The position numbers were made by a program, and so were the translations under genes. A stretch of 64,000 nt of DNA from Peptoniphilus catoniae (GTDB lineage Bacteria; Bacillota; Clostridia; Tissierellales; Peptoniphilaceae): NCBI RefSeq assembly GCF_901447155.2, contig NZ_LR588413.1:124001-188000 (forward strand), in the 5' to 3' direction. The notes below the pieces were generated by a model. That model worked only from the letters and a program-made list of their open reading frames with translations, was not told the origin of the DNA and made no database searches. Numbering within the stretch: the first letter of the stretch is position 1; each line of letters begins with the position of its first letter. Shown one piece after another: positions 36,832-44,674 of the stretch.

Positions 36832-37271
36832 AGTGATTTTAAATATTCAAGAACTTCTTTTGGATGGGTTTTACCATCGACTTTTCTAAATTCCTTAATA
36901 AGATTCGAATCTTTGTCAAAAACAAAAGTTGATCTTATAGTTTTAATGACATCCTTGCCATACATTTTAGCAGGCTTTAATACTTCATAGTTTTCGTGAA
37001 CTTCTCTTTCAGGATCAGATAAAAGCTCAAAAGGCAAATTTTGTTTTTCTTTAAATTTAATATGAGAGCCTATTGTATCTTTGCTTATGCCCACTATTTC
37101 TGCATCTAAATTTTTAAACTCATCATAAAGGTCTGCGAAACCATTTGCTTCAATTGTGCAAACAGAAGTATTGTCTTTCGGGTAAAAGTACAAAACTAGA
37201 TATTTACCCTTATAACTTTCAAGAGTTTTTTCTGTTCCGTCTGTAGATTGTAGCTTAAAATCAGTTTTCAT
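36828..37271 (-). CDS. bcp: Thioredoxin-dependent peroxiredoxin (BCP/PrxQ family)
   Basis: Reduces peroxides through a reactive cysteine. 147 residues with the thioredoxin fold: DFKLQSTDG at the start, YFYPKDNTSVCTIEANGF with peroxidatic C38, and PFELLSDPEREV. The usual Thr-Pro-Gly-Cys-Thr loop reads Thr-Ser-Val-Cys-Thr here, an uncommon substitution beside the active cysteine. No second resolving cysteine is seen five residues later, so it would be a 1-Cys type or use an external thiol. It overlaps the DUF1292 gene upstream by 11 bases. Confidence 0.9.
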   Translation of the reverse strand: MKTDFKLQSTDGTEKTLESYKGKYLVLYFYPKDNTSVCTIEANGFADLYDEFKNLDAEIVGISKDTIGSHIKFKEKQNLPFELLSDPEREVHENYEVLKPAKMYGKDVIKTIRSTFVFDKDSNLIKEFRKVDGKTHPKEVLEYLKSL

Positions 37272-37572
37272 TTAATTCACCTTCTTCAAAATATATTTCT
37301 TCAAAAACATCTAAAACTTTATTAAGTTCTTCCTTATTTTCGATGTTTTCAAGTTCTATTTCATCATCGTCAAGCTCTTTGTATTCATAGAAAAAAACTT
37401 CATCGGGATCTCCATCTTCATCAACAAGTGCAATATAAGATTTGTCCTCCAGGTCAAATATGTCTAAAACAACTAATTCAGCCTCTGTGCCATCTTCGAA
37501 AGTAAGATTTATAGTCTCAGGTTCCATTTCGTCATTTAGATATTCTAAATCTTTTAAATCATCTTTGTTCAT
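37261..37572 (-). CDS. DUF1292 family acidic protein
   Basis: 103 residues, strongly acidic, with the DUF1292 core: a beta strand INLTFEDGTEAELVVLDIFD followed by DKSYIALVDEDGD and EVFFYEYKE. Proteins of this group are widespread in Firmicutes and of unknown function; in B. subtilis a member (YrzB) lies in a conserved housekeeping operon. AGAGG precedes the ATG. It probably shares a transcript with pepD upstream and bcp downstream. Confidence 0.85.
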   Translation of the reverse strand: MNKDDLKDLEYLNDEMEPETINLTFEDGTEAELVVLDIFDLEDKSYIALVDEDGDPDEVFFYEYKELDDDEIELENIENKEELNKVLDVFEEIYFEEGELNEN

Positions 37573-37582
37573 AAAAAACCTC

Positions 37583-39043
37583 TTATTTTAATCTTTTTAA
37601 TAATTCAATAACAAATTCAAAAATATTTTTTGTTGATTGGATTTCCAAACTTTCTCCAGGTGCATGTATACCATGCATATTAGGACCTATTGAAAGCATA
37701 TCTATATCTCCTATTACTTCTTTTAAAATTCCGCACTCAAGGCCTGCATGAATAGCTTCAAATTCTAAATTCTCGCCTTTAAGATTTTTATAAACCTCTT
37801 TTGCCAGATCTCTTATTTTTGAATTTTCTTTATATTCCCAAGCTGGATAACTACTTATTACAAAGTGTTCAGCATTGCATAGTTCAGAGCAGATATTATT
37901 TTTCTTTGAAATTTCATTTCTCAATGACTCAAGTTCTGATCTTATGGAAATGTGTATTATTATTTCCTCATTACTTGATTCTATAACCCCTAAATTTGAT
38001 GAAGTTCCTACAAGTCCTCTTATGTTATGACTCATGCTACTTACACCATTAGGCAATATATATAGCAGATTAATAATATTTTCTTTTAATTCATCATCTA
38101 AAAACTTATCAGATTTATCAGATTTTTCAGCTTTTTCAAAATTAAGTCTAACATCTGGATCTACTTTACCTATTTCCTTAACAAAATCTCTATTTATCTT
38201 TACAATTTCATCCTGTATTCCTTTTTTATCGTTAGGATCAATTGCTATAATGGCTTTTGCATATCGTGGAATTGCGTTCTCTTTAGATCCCCCTGATATA
38301 TCAACTAATGATATGCCGAATTTTTGATTTATTCTCTTTAAACTTCTTGCTAAAAGTTTATTAGCATTTCCTCTTCCCTTATTAATATCTTCTCCTGAAT
38401 GTCCGCCTTTTAATCCGGACAGGCTTATATAATAAAATTGTCTTACCTTATCTGCCAATTGAAACTTTTTCTTAAAAACAATATTATCTCTTTGGCCTGA
38501 AGAGCAAGCAATACAGCCTTTTCCTTCTGTTTCAGAATCAAGGTTTAGCAAGGTTTCAGATGTAAATAAAGATCCATCTAAATTTTTTGCACCTATCATT
38601 CCACTTTCCTCTGTTGCAGTTAACAGTGCTTCAATATAAGGATGTTCGTAGTTATCTGACTCTAAAATTGCAAGTATCATTGCAACTCCTATACCGTTAT
38701 CAGCACCTAAAGTTGTATTTTTAGCCGTTATCCTGTCTCCTTCAACACTAAAGTCTATAGGGTCTTTATCAAAGTCAAAGTCAACACCTTCAAGTTTTTC
38801 ACAAACCATATCTGTATGACCTTGAAGAATAATTCCAGGCGAATTTTCATATCCTAATGAGGCAGGTTTTTTTATTATTATATTATTATATTCATCTCGT
38901 ATATATTCCAAATTAAAGGACTCAGCAAAATTCACAAGATAATCGGCAATTTTTTCTTCTTTAAATGAACACCTTGGAATTTTTGTTATCTCTTCAAAAT
39001 AATGAAACACTCTTTTCGGTTCTATATTTTCTAATTTACTCAA
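37583..39043 (-). CDS. pepD: Aminoacyl-histidine dipeptidase (PepD, M20 family)
   Basis: Zinc-dependent cytosolic dipeptidase of the carnosinase type. 486 residues with the M20 metal motifs: GHTDMVCE (about 77-84), LGADNGIGVAM (about 116), TEESGMIGA (about 147), and a C-terminal HAGLECG and HGIHAPGE. The lid domain lies between about 205 and 375. The start is a TTG at 39043, six bases after GGAGG. A TATAAT about 20 bases before the ribosome-binding site is a promoter candidate. Confidence 0.93.
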   Translation of the reverse strand: MSKLENIEPKRVFHYFEEITKIPRCSFKEEKIADYLVNFAESFNLEYIRDEYNNIIIKKPASLGYENSPGIILQGHTDMVCEKLEGVDFDFDKDPIDFSVEGDRITAKNTTLGADNGIGVAMILAILESDNYEHPYIEALLTATEESGMIGAKNLDGSLFTSETLLNLDSETEGKGCIACSSGQRDNIVFKKKFQLADKVRQFYYISLSGLKGGHSGEDINKGRGNANKLLARSLKRINQKFGISLVDISGGSKENAIPRYAKAIIAIDPNDKKGIQDEIVKINRDFVKEIGKVDPDVRLNFEKAEKSDKSDKFLDDELKENIINLLYILPNGVSSMSHNIRGLVGTSSNLGVIESSNEEIIIHISIRSELESLRNEISKKNNICSELCNAEHFVISSYPAWEYKENSKIRDLAKEVYKNLKGENLEFEAIHAGLECGILKEVIGDIDMLSIGPNMHGIHAPGESLEIQSTKNIFEFVIELLKRLK

Positions 39044-39162
39044 AGTAATCCTCCTTAATGTTATTATACTCTATAATAATAAATCTTCATCAAATTTATT
39101 CCAATCAATTTAAATTATGTTTATTAGGATTTTTCATTAAGTAATTCTTAAAATATTTTTTA

Positions 39163-40503
39163 CTAATTATTCTCCAGTCTGTTTTCAAACCTAACTTTTA
39201 ACCTTTCAATATCAAATGGTTTTTTCCCTTTTATTTTAATAAATTCATATTCAGTTTCTATATCCTCAAGGGCTTCCTTAACTAGATAATTCATTGATCT
39301 ATTTTCTCTAAAATTAGTATATACTTTGTTTAATATATAATTTTCAAGCTCGGTTTCATCTTTTAAAGCCAAATCAAAAAAATCAAACATTTTAATAAAT
39401 AAAAGAGAATATTTAGAGCGTATAAAATTTAAAAAATCAATTATACTTTCGTTAGGATCTGTATTTTGCATCTGAATAATTATTTTTAAAGTGAGGTTCC
39501 AAGTCAAATCTCTGCTAGTTGAGTACATAATGGTTTTAAATATATTTTTCGTAAATTTATCTGAAAATTCAGTACAGGATTCGAATTTGATATTTTCCTG
39601 GAGATTTAATTTTGAATTGCTGACATCGTTTATCCTGTTAATCATTTTTACAAAATTTTCTCCGTATGATAATTCTTTCTTTTTAGCAGCAGTAAGTTGA
39701 AGAAACTCAACTATAATATCTGTTGAATGTTTGAAGTTAAATACAAATCCCAGTTCTTCCCTTACCTTATTACTATAAACATCGTGAATAATTTTTGAAA
39801 GGAGTTGATCTATTTGTTTATTAGCTGAAACTACAGCACTGGCATCAAGACTTGAAACGTGCTCAAAAACTAAAAGAAGTTGCCTGTCTATCATGTAAAG
39901 TGAATCTTTAATAGTAGACATTATGTCTCTGAAAAACGATTCATCAAGCATATAGTTGTAGTTTTTATAAAGAATTTTGTGGTCTATTTCTCCCCAAAAA
40001 ACATTAACCATAGATTTTATTTGTAGTTCAAAATTAAAAATATTTTTACCGTACTGGTACCTGCAATCTATTTTATAAATTTCAAATCCATTTACCTGAA
40101 CTTGAGGTTGTTTGTCAGAAAGCTTCAAAGATATAGGCGACTCAAGATCATTTTTATAGTAGCCATCACCTTGGTTAATATTATATTTTTTCTTAATTAA
40201 ATTATAAATTTCCTCTTCATCTTTTATAAATCTGCACTCTATTCTAACCCCTATTAAATCGGAAAGATTCATAATCATAGATTCCGCATCATTATATTTT
40301 AAAAAGAAATTATTTTTAATAATTTTTTCCTTAAGTGATGATTCGGATTTAATTCTGTAGCTTATATTAGAAAAATTATCATCAGTATAAAGTGTATCTT
40401 TTAAAGAAGATACGATTTTATTAGATATTTGTCTTAATATTTCATTATATGATCTTAAGGTTAGAACACTTTCATCTATAAATTGGAAAAGTTCAATTTT
40501 CAT
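39163..40503 (-). CDS. RelA/SpoT synthetase-domain protein, possibly degenerate
   Basis: 446 residues, N-terminal RelA/SpoT nucleotidyltransferase domain (about 40-185) and a 250-residue helical C-terminal region with no recognised domain. The ATP-side residues are present (IKSESSLKEK at 51-60, SDLIGVRIEC at 81-90, catalytic-type Glu in FELQIKS at 158-164). The G-loop that binds the acceptor nucleotide, normally Asn-Gly-Tyr-x-Ser-x-His, is Asn-Gly-Phe-Glu-Ile-Tyr-Lys (138-144), losing the Ser and His. No hydrolase HD domain is present. It may make (p)ppGpp or another alarmone poorly or be regulatory. It is expressed after the parvulin gene. Confidence 0.75.
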   Translation of the reverse strand: MKIELFQFIDESVLTLRSYNEILRQISNKIVSSLKDTLYTDDNFSNISYRIKSESSLKEKIIKNNFFLKYNDAESMIMNLSDLIGVRIECRFIKDEEEIYNLIKKKYNINQGDGYYKNDLESPISLKLSDKQPQVQVNGFEIYKIDCRYQYGKNIFNFELQIKSMVNVFWGEIDHKILYKNYNYMLDESFFRDIMSTIKDSLYMIDRQLLLVFEHVSSLDASAVVSANKQIDQLLSKIIHDVYSNKVREELGFVFNFKHSTDIIVEFLQLTAAKKKELSYGENFVKMINRINDVSNSKLNLQENIKFESCTEFSDKFTKNIFKTIMYSTSRDLTWNLTLKIIIQMQNTDPNESIIDFLNFIRSKYSLLFIKMFDFFDLALKDETELENYILNKVYTNFRENRSMNYLVKEALEDIETEYEFIKIKGKKPFDIERLKVRFENRLENN

Positions 40504-40520
40504 TTTATTCCTCGTTATTT

Positions 40521-41297
40521 TTATTTTTCTTCTTCTTTTAAATTTGCAACCTCAATATGATGTTTTTGTGAAAGTTCCTTGATTTTATCAGCATAAGCAT
40601 TTTGACTTTTAAAGTTTTTTACTTCTTCATATACCCTGTCTCTAACATCAGATAAGGTATGTTTCTTTCCTTTTATTTTACTGTTAAGTTTAATAATATG
40701 ATAGCCGAAATCTGTTTTTATAGGATTTGAAATTTCTCCAACTTTCATTGTAAAAGCTGCATCTTCAAATTCTTTAACCATCATACCTTTGGAAAATTTA
40801 CCTAGATTGCCGCCGTTATTTGATGATGGACAGTCGGAATATTCTTTGGCAAGCTCTTCAAAATTTGCTCCTCCATCTAATTTCTTTTTAAGATTTTCAG
40901 CTTCTTCTTTTTCAGCTACAAGTATGTGAGATGCTTCTACTGAATCATCTTCATCAAATTTTTCGGCATGTGCATTATAGTATTCCTCCACTTCTCTATC
41001 TGAAGGATTTATATTTTCCATAAGCTTTCCTATAGCATAGGTGGTAAGAAGTGATTCCTCTGTTTTAGTAAGTACTTTCTGAAAGTCCTCATCTTTGTCT
41101 AAGCCGTTTTCTTTAGCATCCATATATAATAAACGTTGGTATATGATTTCATCAACAATTTCTTTTACAACCTTATTTTCGCTTGAACCTTTTGTTAATT
41201 GGTTTTTTATTTGAGGGCTAAGAGTGCTCATAAAAACCATATAGTCTTCCATAGTTATTTCTTGATTATCGATTTTTGCAAGTATTTTATTTTTCAT
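40521..41297 (-). CDS. Cytosolic parvulin-type peptidyl-prolyl isomerase
   Basis: 258 residues with an N-terminal SurA/PrsA-like helical region and one PpiC domain (about 120-215): SHILVAEKEEAENLKKKL, GGNLGKFSKGMMVKEFEDA and FGYHIIKLNSKI. Unlike PrsA it has no signal peptide or lipobox, so it should act in the cytoplasm as a chaperone-isomerase. The ATG at 41297 lies five bases after GGAGG; that ribosome-binding site rules out the ATG 12 bases upstream. It follows a cold-shock gene across a terminator. Confidence 0.88.
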   Translation of the reverse strand: MKNKILAKIDNQEITMEDYMVFMSTLSPQIKNQLTKGSSENKVVKEIVDEIIYQRLLYMDAKENGLDKDEDFQKVLTKTEESLLTTYAIGKLMENINPSDREVEEYYNAHAEKFDEDDSVEASHILVAEKEEAENLKKKLDGGANFEELAKEYSDCPSSNNGGNLGKFSKGMMVKEFEDAAFTMKVGEISNPIKTDFGYHIIKLNSKIKGKKHTLSDVRDRVYEEVKNFKSQNAYADKIKELSQKHHIEVANLKEEEK

Positions 41298-41313
41298 CTT
41301 TACCTCCATAAAA

Positions 41314-41335
41314 CAAAAAAGCAGCCTTGGCTGCT
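41314..41335 (-). terminator. Terminator between the cold-shock gene and the parvulin gene
   Basis: Minus strand AGCAGCC-AA-GGCTGCT stem followed by TTTTTGTTTT and then the GGAGG of the next gene with four bases between. The parvulin would be made by read-through. Confidence 0.85.
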
Positions 41336-41340
41336 TTAAT

Positions 41341-41538
41341 TTATAAGATTACAATATTTTCAGCCTGTGGGCCTTTTTCACTTTCAACAACATCAAATTC
41401 AACCTCTTGAGCTTCTTCTAAAGTTTTGAAGCCTTCTTTTTGAATTTGAGAGAAATGTGCAAAAACATCATTTCCTTCTTCAGTTGTGATAAATCCAAAG
41501 CCCTTTTCGCTGTTGAACCACTTAACTTTGCCTTTCAT
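41341..41538 (-). CDS. csp: Cold-shock protein (CspA family)
   Basis: 65-residue single OB-fold RNA chaperone. The RNP motifs KGFGFIT (13-19) and DVFAHFS (24-30) are intact, and [10 protein letters not shown] and GPQAENIV mark the family. It has a strong extended promoter and a leader of about 95 bases, typical of cold-shock genes whose leader folding controls translation. GGAGGG precedes the ATG. Confidence 0.97.
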   Translation of the reverse strand: MKGKVKWFNSEKGFGFITTEEGNDVFAHFSQIQKEGFKTLEEAQEVEFDVVESEKGPQAENIVIL

Positions 41539-41640
41539 TTAGTCCCTCCTTCTTAATTCCTTAATCCTTTGTCAATGTTGAGCAACCAAAACAAGAAGTT
41601 AAGCTGTCATTTTCAAATTCATAAAGTTTAATCATTAGTA

Positions 41641-41669
41641 ATGATAACATTAAAAAGTATTTTTTTCAA
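41641..41669 (-). promoter_or_regulatory. Promoter of the cold-shock gene
   Basis: Minus strand TTGAAA, 17-base spacer, TATCAT with an upstream TG (extended -10). The leader from about 41634 to 41539 is about 95 bases long. The promoter overlaps the last bases of the thioesterase gene. Confidence 0.65.
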
Positions 41670-42376
41670 GATTTTTTATATTTTATATTAATTTTAGCAT
41701 TCGTTTCATTTGTGCATACCTCTAGGTAGCTAAAGTTATCATTGCTTAAAATATAAATTTTTTTATCATTTTTTATTTCTCTTTTATAAACTATATCAAA
41801 GTAATTTATATATTTTCCCTCTAAAAAATTTTCATCAATGGATTTATAAATCCAATATACGTATATTGTATTATTTACATGGCCATTATAATCTATGTCT
41901 GAATTTTTAACTGTAAATTCTTTTACTACTTTTATATCATTGTCACTCTCTAGGTAAAGAAAATTATCAAAATTTTTTTTGGGAAAAACTTTATATTTAT
42001 TAATCATATCTTTGCCTATAATCACAGGTTTTTTATTTTTAAGATCCAATAGCAAAAATAAAGCTGTGGCTTTAACGAGAAGATTGCCGGAGGAGTCAAA
42101 CACTCTATATTCCCTATAGCAGTAAATTTTTCTGAATTTGCTTGTCCATGTTTTTATCTTTATAAATTCATCTCTTTCAATAGGTCTTATTTGTTCAAGA
42201 CGCCACCTATAAATAATCCAAATGCAATTATAATCTTTAATAAAATCAAAATAACTTTTTCCCTCCCTCTCATATTCTTCATTTGAAGTTTTAAGCAGTA
42301 ATTTTAGTAAATTATAAAGTGTAAGAGACCCGTTATCGCATAAAGATTTGTAAACCTTAAAGTCTTTAGTAAACAA
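41666..42376 (-). CDS. Acyl-ACP thioesterase (FatA/FatB-like)
   Basis: Hydrolyses acyl-ACP to free fatty acid. 236 residues forming two hotdog domains; the second has the family motif KNSDIDYNGHVNNTIYVYW (about 155-173) with the Asn and His of NGHVNN near the active site, and the first has WRLEQIRPIERDEF and TWTSKFRKIYCYREY. No fatty-acid genes are adjacent. The start is a TTG at 42376 following GGGTG; an extended -10 box (TGGTATAAT on the minus strand, 42407-42412) lies just upstream. Confidence 0.85.
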   Translation of the reverse strand: MFTKDFKVYKSLCDNGSLTLYNLLKLLLKTSNEEYEREGKSYFDFIKDYNCIWIIYRWRLEQIRPIERDEFIKIKTWTSKFRKIYCYREYRVFDSSGNLLVKATALFLLLDLKNKKPVIIGKDMINKYKVFPKKNFDNFLYLESDNDIKVVKEFTVKNSDIDYNGHVNNTIYVYWIYKSIDENFLEGKYINYFDIVYKREIKNDKKIYILSNDNFSYLEVCTNETNAKINIKYKKS

Positions 42377-42455
42377 ATTTTACACCCTTTCTAAAACAAT
42401 AGTTAAATTATACCATCTATATTTAAGTAATTGTAGTTAATGATTAAGCCTGTTA

Positions 42456-42528
42456 GGCGCTATAACCAACTTGTCTAGTTAAATTGCCTATGTTATAATT
42501 ACACGAAGGCAAAAATAATTATAGCGCC
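42456..42528. repeat. 10-bp inverted repeat flanking the glmS promoter
   Basis: GGCGCTATAA at 42456-42465 is the exact reverse complement of TTATAGCGCC at 42519-42528. The left arm is upstream of the -35 box; the right arm spans the ribozyme cleavage site. Confidence 0.6.
42471..42499 (+). promoter_or_regulatory. Promoter of glmS
   Basis: TTGTCT, 17-base spacer, TATAAT preceded by TG. Transcription would start near 42506, about 18 bases before the ribozyme cleavage site. Confidence 0.7.
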
Positions 42529-42665
42529 AGGTCCCTTATGGGATGACGAGGAATGAAGTTATCGAAATTTTCGGCGGATGCTTCATAGGTATCACAGCCT
42601 AAGTTCTCCTTAAAAACTAAGAGCAATCTTAAAACAAATGGAGTCCAGTGAGTCTTCAGTATTAT
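42524..42665 (+). ncRNA. glmS ribozyme (glucosamine-6-phosphate-activated)
   Basis: Self-cleaving riboswitch in the glmS leader. Conserved core segments are present in order: A|GCGCCAG at the cleavage site (between 42523 and 42524), the P1 hairpin GGTCCC-TTAT-GGGAT, GACGAGG, ATCGAAATTTTCGGCGGATG, the GCTTCAT arm pairing back to ATGAAG, CCTAAGTTCT, and a less conserved 3' part ending before the GGAGG site. In known examples, glucosamine-6-phosphate serves as coenzyme for cleavage, and the cleaved mRNA is degraded, giving feedback control of the enzyme encoded next. Confidence 0.92.
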
Positions 42666-42681
42666 ATACCGGAGGTAAATT

Positions 42682-44508
42682 ATGTGTGGAATAGTTGGAT
42701 ACTGCGGAAATAAAAACGCAGGTGAAATTATATTAAATGGATTAAAGAAAATGGAATACAGAGGTTATGACTCTGCAGGAATGTCATTAGTTGGACAAGA
42801 TAAGCTTAAAACTATAAAAAGTATAGGTAAACTTGAAAATCTTAAAAAGATTTATAAAGAAAATCCTATTAAAGGGAGCGTTGGAATCGGTCATACAAGA
42901 TGGGCAACTCATGGAGAAGTGAGCTTGGCAAATGCTCATCCTCATCTTAATACTTCTGAAACCATAGCCCTAGTTCACAATGGAATTATTGAAAATTACC
43001 AAGACTTAAAAAAAGAACTTGAGAATCTGGACTATAGTTTTAAATCTAAAACAGACACTGAAGTTATTGTTCAGTTAATAGATTACTACTATAATGGTAA
43101 TTTGTTAAATGCTGTACTTAAATCCGTAAAAAGACTTAAAGGCTCCTATGCTTTAGGAGTTATATCAATGAATAATCCTAGTGAGCTGATAGCAGTAAGG
43201 TATAAATCTCCTTTAATAGTAGGCCTAAGTGATGATGGATATTTCATTTCCTCAGAATTATCTTCACTTGTTGAATATACAAACAAGGTTATTTATATGG
43301 AAAATAACGAAATAGCACAATTTAGTTTAAATAATGAATATAAGTTTTTTAACTATAATTTAGATGAGATTCAAAAGGAGATTACAAATATTGATCTTGA
43401 CAGTCAATCAATTTCTAAAAACGGATTTGATCATTATATGTTAAAAGAAATTTTTGAGCAACCTGATGCTATAAGAAATACCCTTGAAAAAAGAATTGTT
43501 GAAAACAAAATAAAACTTGGAGATTCTTTTTTTACGAAGGAAGAAATTGAGAAGTTTAATAAAATTTATATTATAGCTTGTGGTACAGCCTTTCATGCCG
43601 GAGAAGTTGCCAAGTTTGCTATTCAAAAATTTACTGGGAGACAAGTTATTTGTGATATAGCATCTGAATTTAATTATAATCAAAAATTTATAGATGAAAA
43701 TACATTGACTATATTTGTAAGTCAATCAGGTGAAACGGCAGATACGCTTTTAGCCCTTGAAAATGCTAAAAAATTAGGAGCTAAAATTTTAGCTATAGTA
43801 AATTCCGAAAATTCAACTATGACAAGAGAAGCGGATAAGGTAATATATTGTTATTGCGGACCTGAAATCTCAGTGGCTTCAACTAAAGCATATACATCTC
43901 AATTACTTCAGCTTTACCTTATAGCGCTTGATATGGCAGATAAACTTGGAACTATGTCTAAAGAAGAAATAACAGATATCCTTGAGGAACTAATGCTTAT
44001 ACCGGGCAAAATAGAATTTATACTTTCTAATAAAGATGACTTTAGAGATATTGCTGAAGATATTAAAAATGAGTCCTCAGTTTATTATACGGGTAGAGGT
44101 ATAGACTTTATATCTGCAAAAGAAGGAGCCTTAAAGCTAAAGGAAATATCATATATACACACTGAGGCAATGGCATCAGGAGAGCTTAAACACGGCTCAA
44201 TAGCCCTTATGGAAAAAAACACAAAAATAATTGCAGTTGTTACTCAAAACTTTACCGTTGATAAAATTGCATCAAATCTTGAAGAGCTAAAATCAAGGGG
44301 AGCGGATATTTATACAATAACTACATTTAACAATTCTACAGTTAATCAAAATTCAAAGCAAATTATAAAAATTCCTGAAACTATAGATATACTTGCACCT
44401 TTTTTAAGTATAATACCTTCTCAGTTTATAGCCTACTATACCTCTCTTGCCAAAGGAAATGATGTGGATAAGCCTAGAAACTTGGCAAAATCTGTTACAG
44501 TTGAATAG
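42682..44508 (+). CDS. glmS: Glutamine--fructose-6-phosphate aminotransferase (isomerizing)
   Basis: First step of UDP-GlcNAc synthesis: converts fructose-6-phosphate and glutamine to glucosamine-6-phosphate. 608 residues: N-terminal glutaminase domain with nucleophile Cys2 (CGIVGYCG), GHTRWATHG and NGIIENY, then two SIS sugar-isomerase domains (about 290-420 and 460-600, with CGTAFHAG, SQSGETADT, and the C-terminal DKPRNLAKSVTVE). CGGAGG precedes the ATG. The preceding ribozyme gives feedback control. Confidence 0.98.
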   Translation: MCGIVGYCGNKNAGEIILNGLKKMEYRGYDSAGMSLVGQDKLKTIKSIGKLENLKKIYKENPIKGSVGIGHTRWATHGEVSLANAHPHLNTSETIALVHNGIIENYQDLKKELENLDYSFKSKTDTEVIVQLIDYYYNGNLLNAVLKSVKRLKGSYALGVISMNNPSELIAVRYKSPLIVGLSDDGYFISSELSSLVEYTNKVIYMENNEIAQFSLNNEYKFFNYNLDEIQKEITNIDLDSQSISKNGFDHYMLKEIFEQPDAIRNTLEKRIVENKIKLGDSFFTKEEIEKFNKIYIIACGTAFHAGEVAKFAIQKFTGRQVICDIASEFNYNQKFIDENTLTIFVSQSGETADTLLALENAKKLGAKILAIVNSENSTMTREADKVIYCYCGPEISVASTKAYTSQLLQLYLIALDMADKLGTMSKEEITDILEELMLIPGKIEFILSNKDDFRDIAEDIKNESSVYYTGRGIDFISAKEGALKLKEISYIHTEAMASGELKHGSIALMEKNTKIIAVVTQNFTVDKIASNLEELKSRGADIYTITTFNNSTVNQNSKQIIKIPETIDILAPFLSIIPSQFIAYYTSLAKGNDVDKPRNLAKSVTVE

Positions 44509-44522
44509 AACCTGCAAATTTC

Positions 44523-44551
44523 TTGTATTTTTTTATAAAATAATATATAAT
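44523..44551 (+). promoter_or_regulatory. Promoter of the fluoride-riboswitch antiporter gene
   Basis: TTGTAT, 17-base spacer, TATAAT; transcription would start near 44558, only a few bases before the aptamer. Confidence 0.7.
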
Positions 44552-44561
44552 ATCCAGGATT

Positions 44562-44653
44562 TGTGGGAATGAAGATCTCCCTTAGCTTATGCTAAAACTG
44601 CTTCTAAAGCTGATGACTTCTGTGCAAAATATACAGAAGCTGTCAGCTTTTTG
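44562..44653 (+). ncRNA. Fluoride riboswitch (crcB motif) with overlapping terminator
   Basis: The aptamer matches the crcB motif: a first stem GGGAATGAAGATCTCCC (44565-44581), then AACTGC, a short stem TTCTAAAG, and the highly conserved CTGATGACTTCTG (44610-44622), whose parts form the pseudoknot with ATGAAG. The 3' half is also the left arm of a terminator: AAAGCTGATGACTTCTGT (44606-44623) pairs with ACAGAAGCTGTCAGCTTT (44633-44650), followed by TT. Fluoride binding should block the terminator and switch the downstream gene on. Confidence 0.88.
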
Positions 44654-44674
44654 TATCTATAGGAGGGTTTTATT

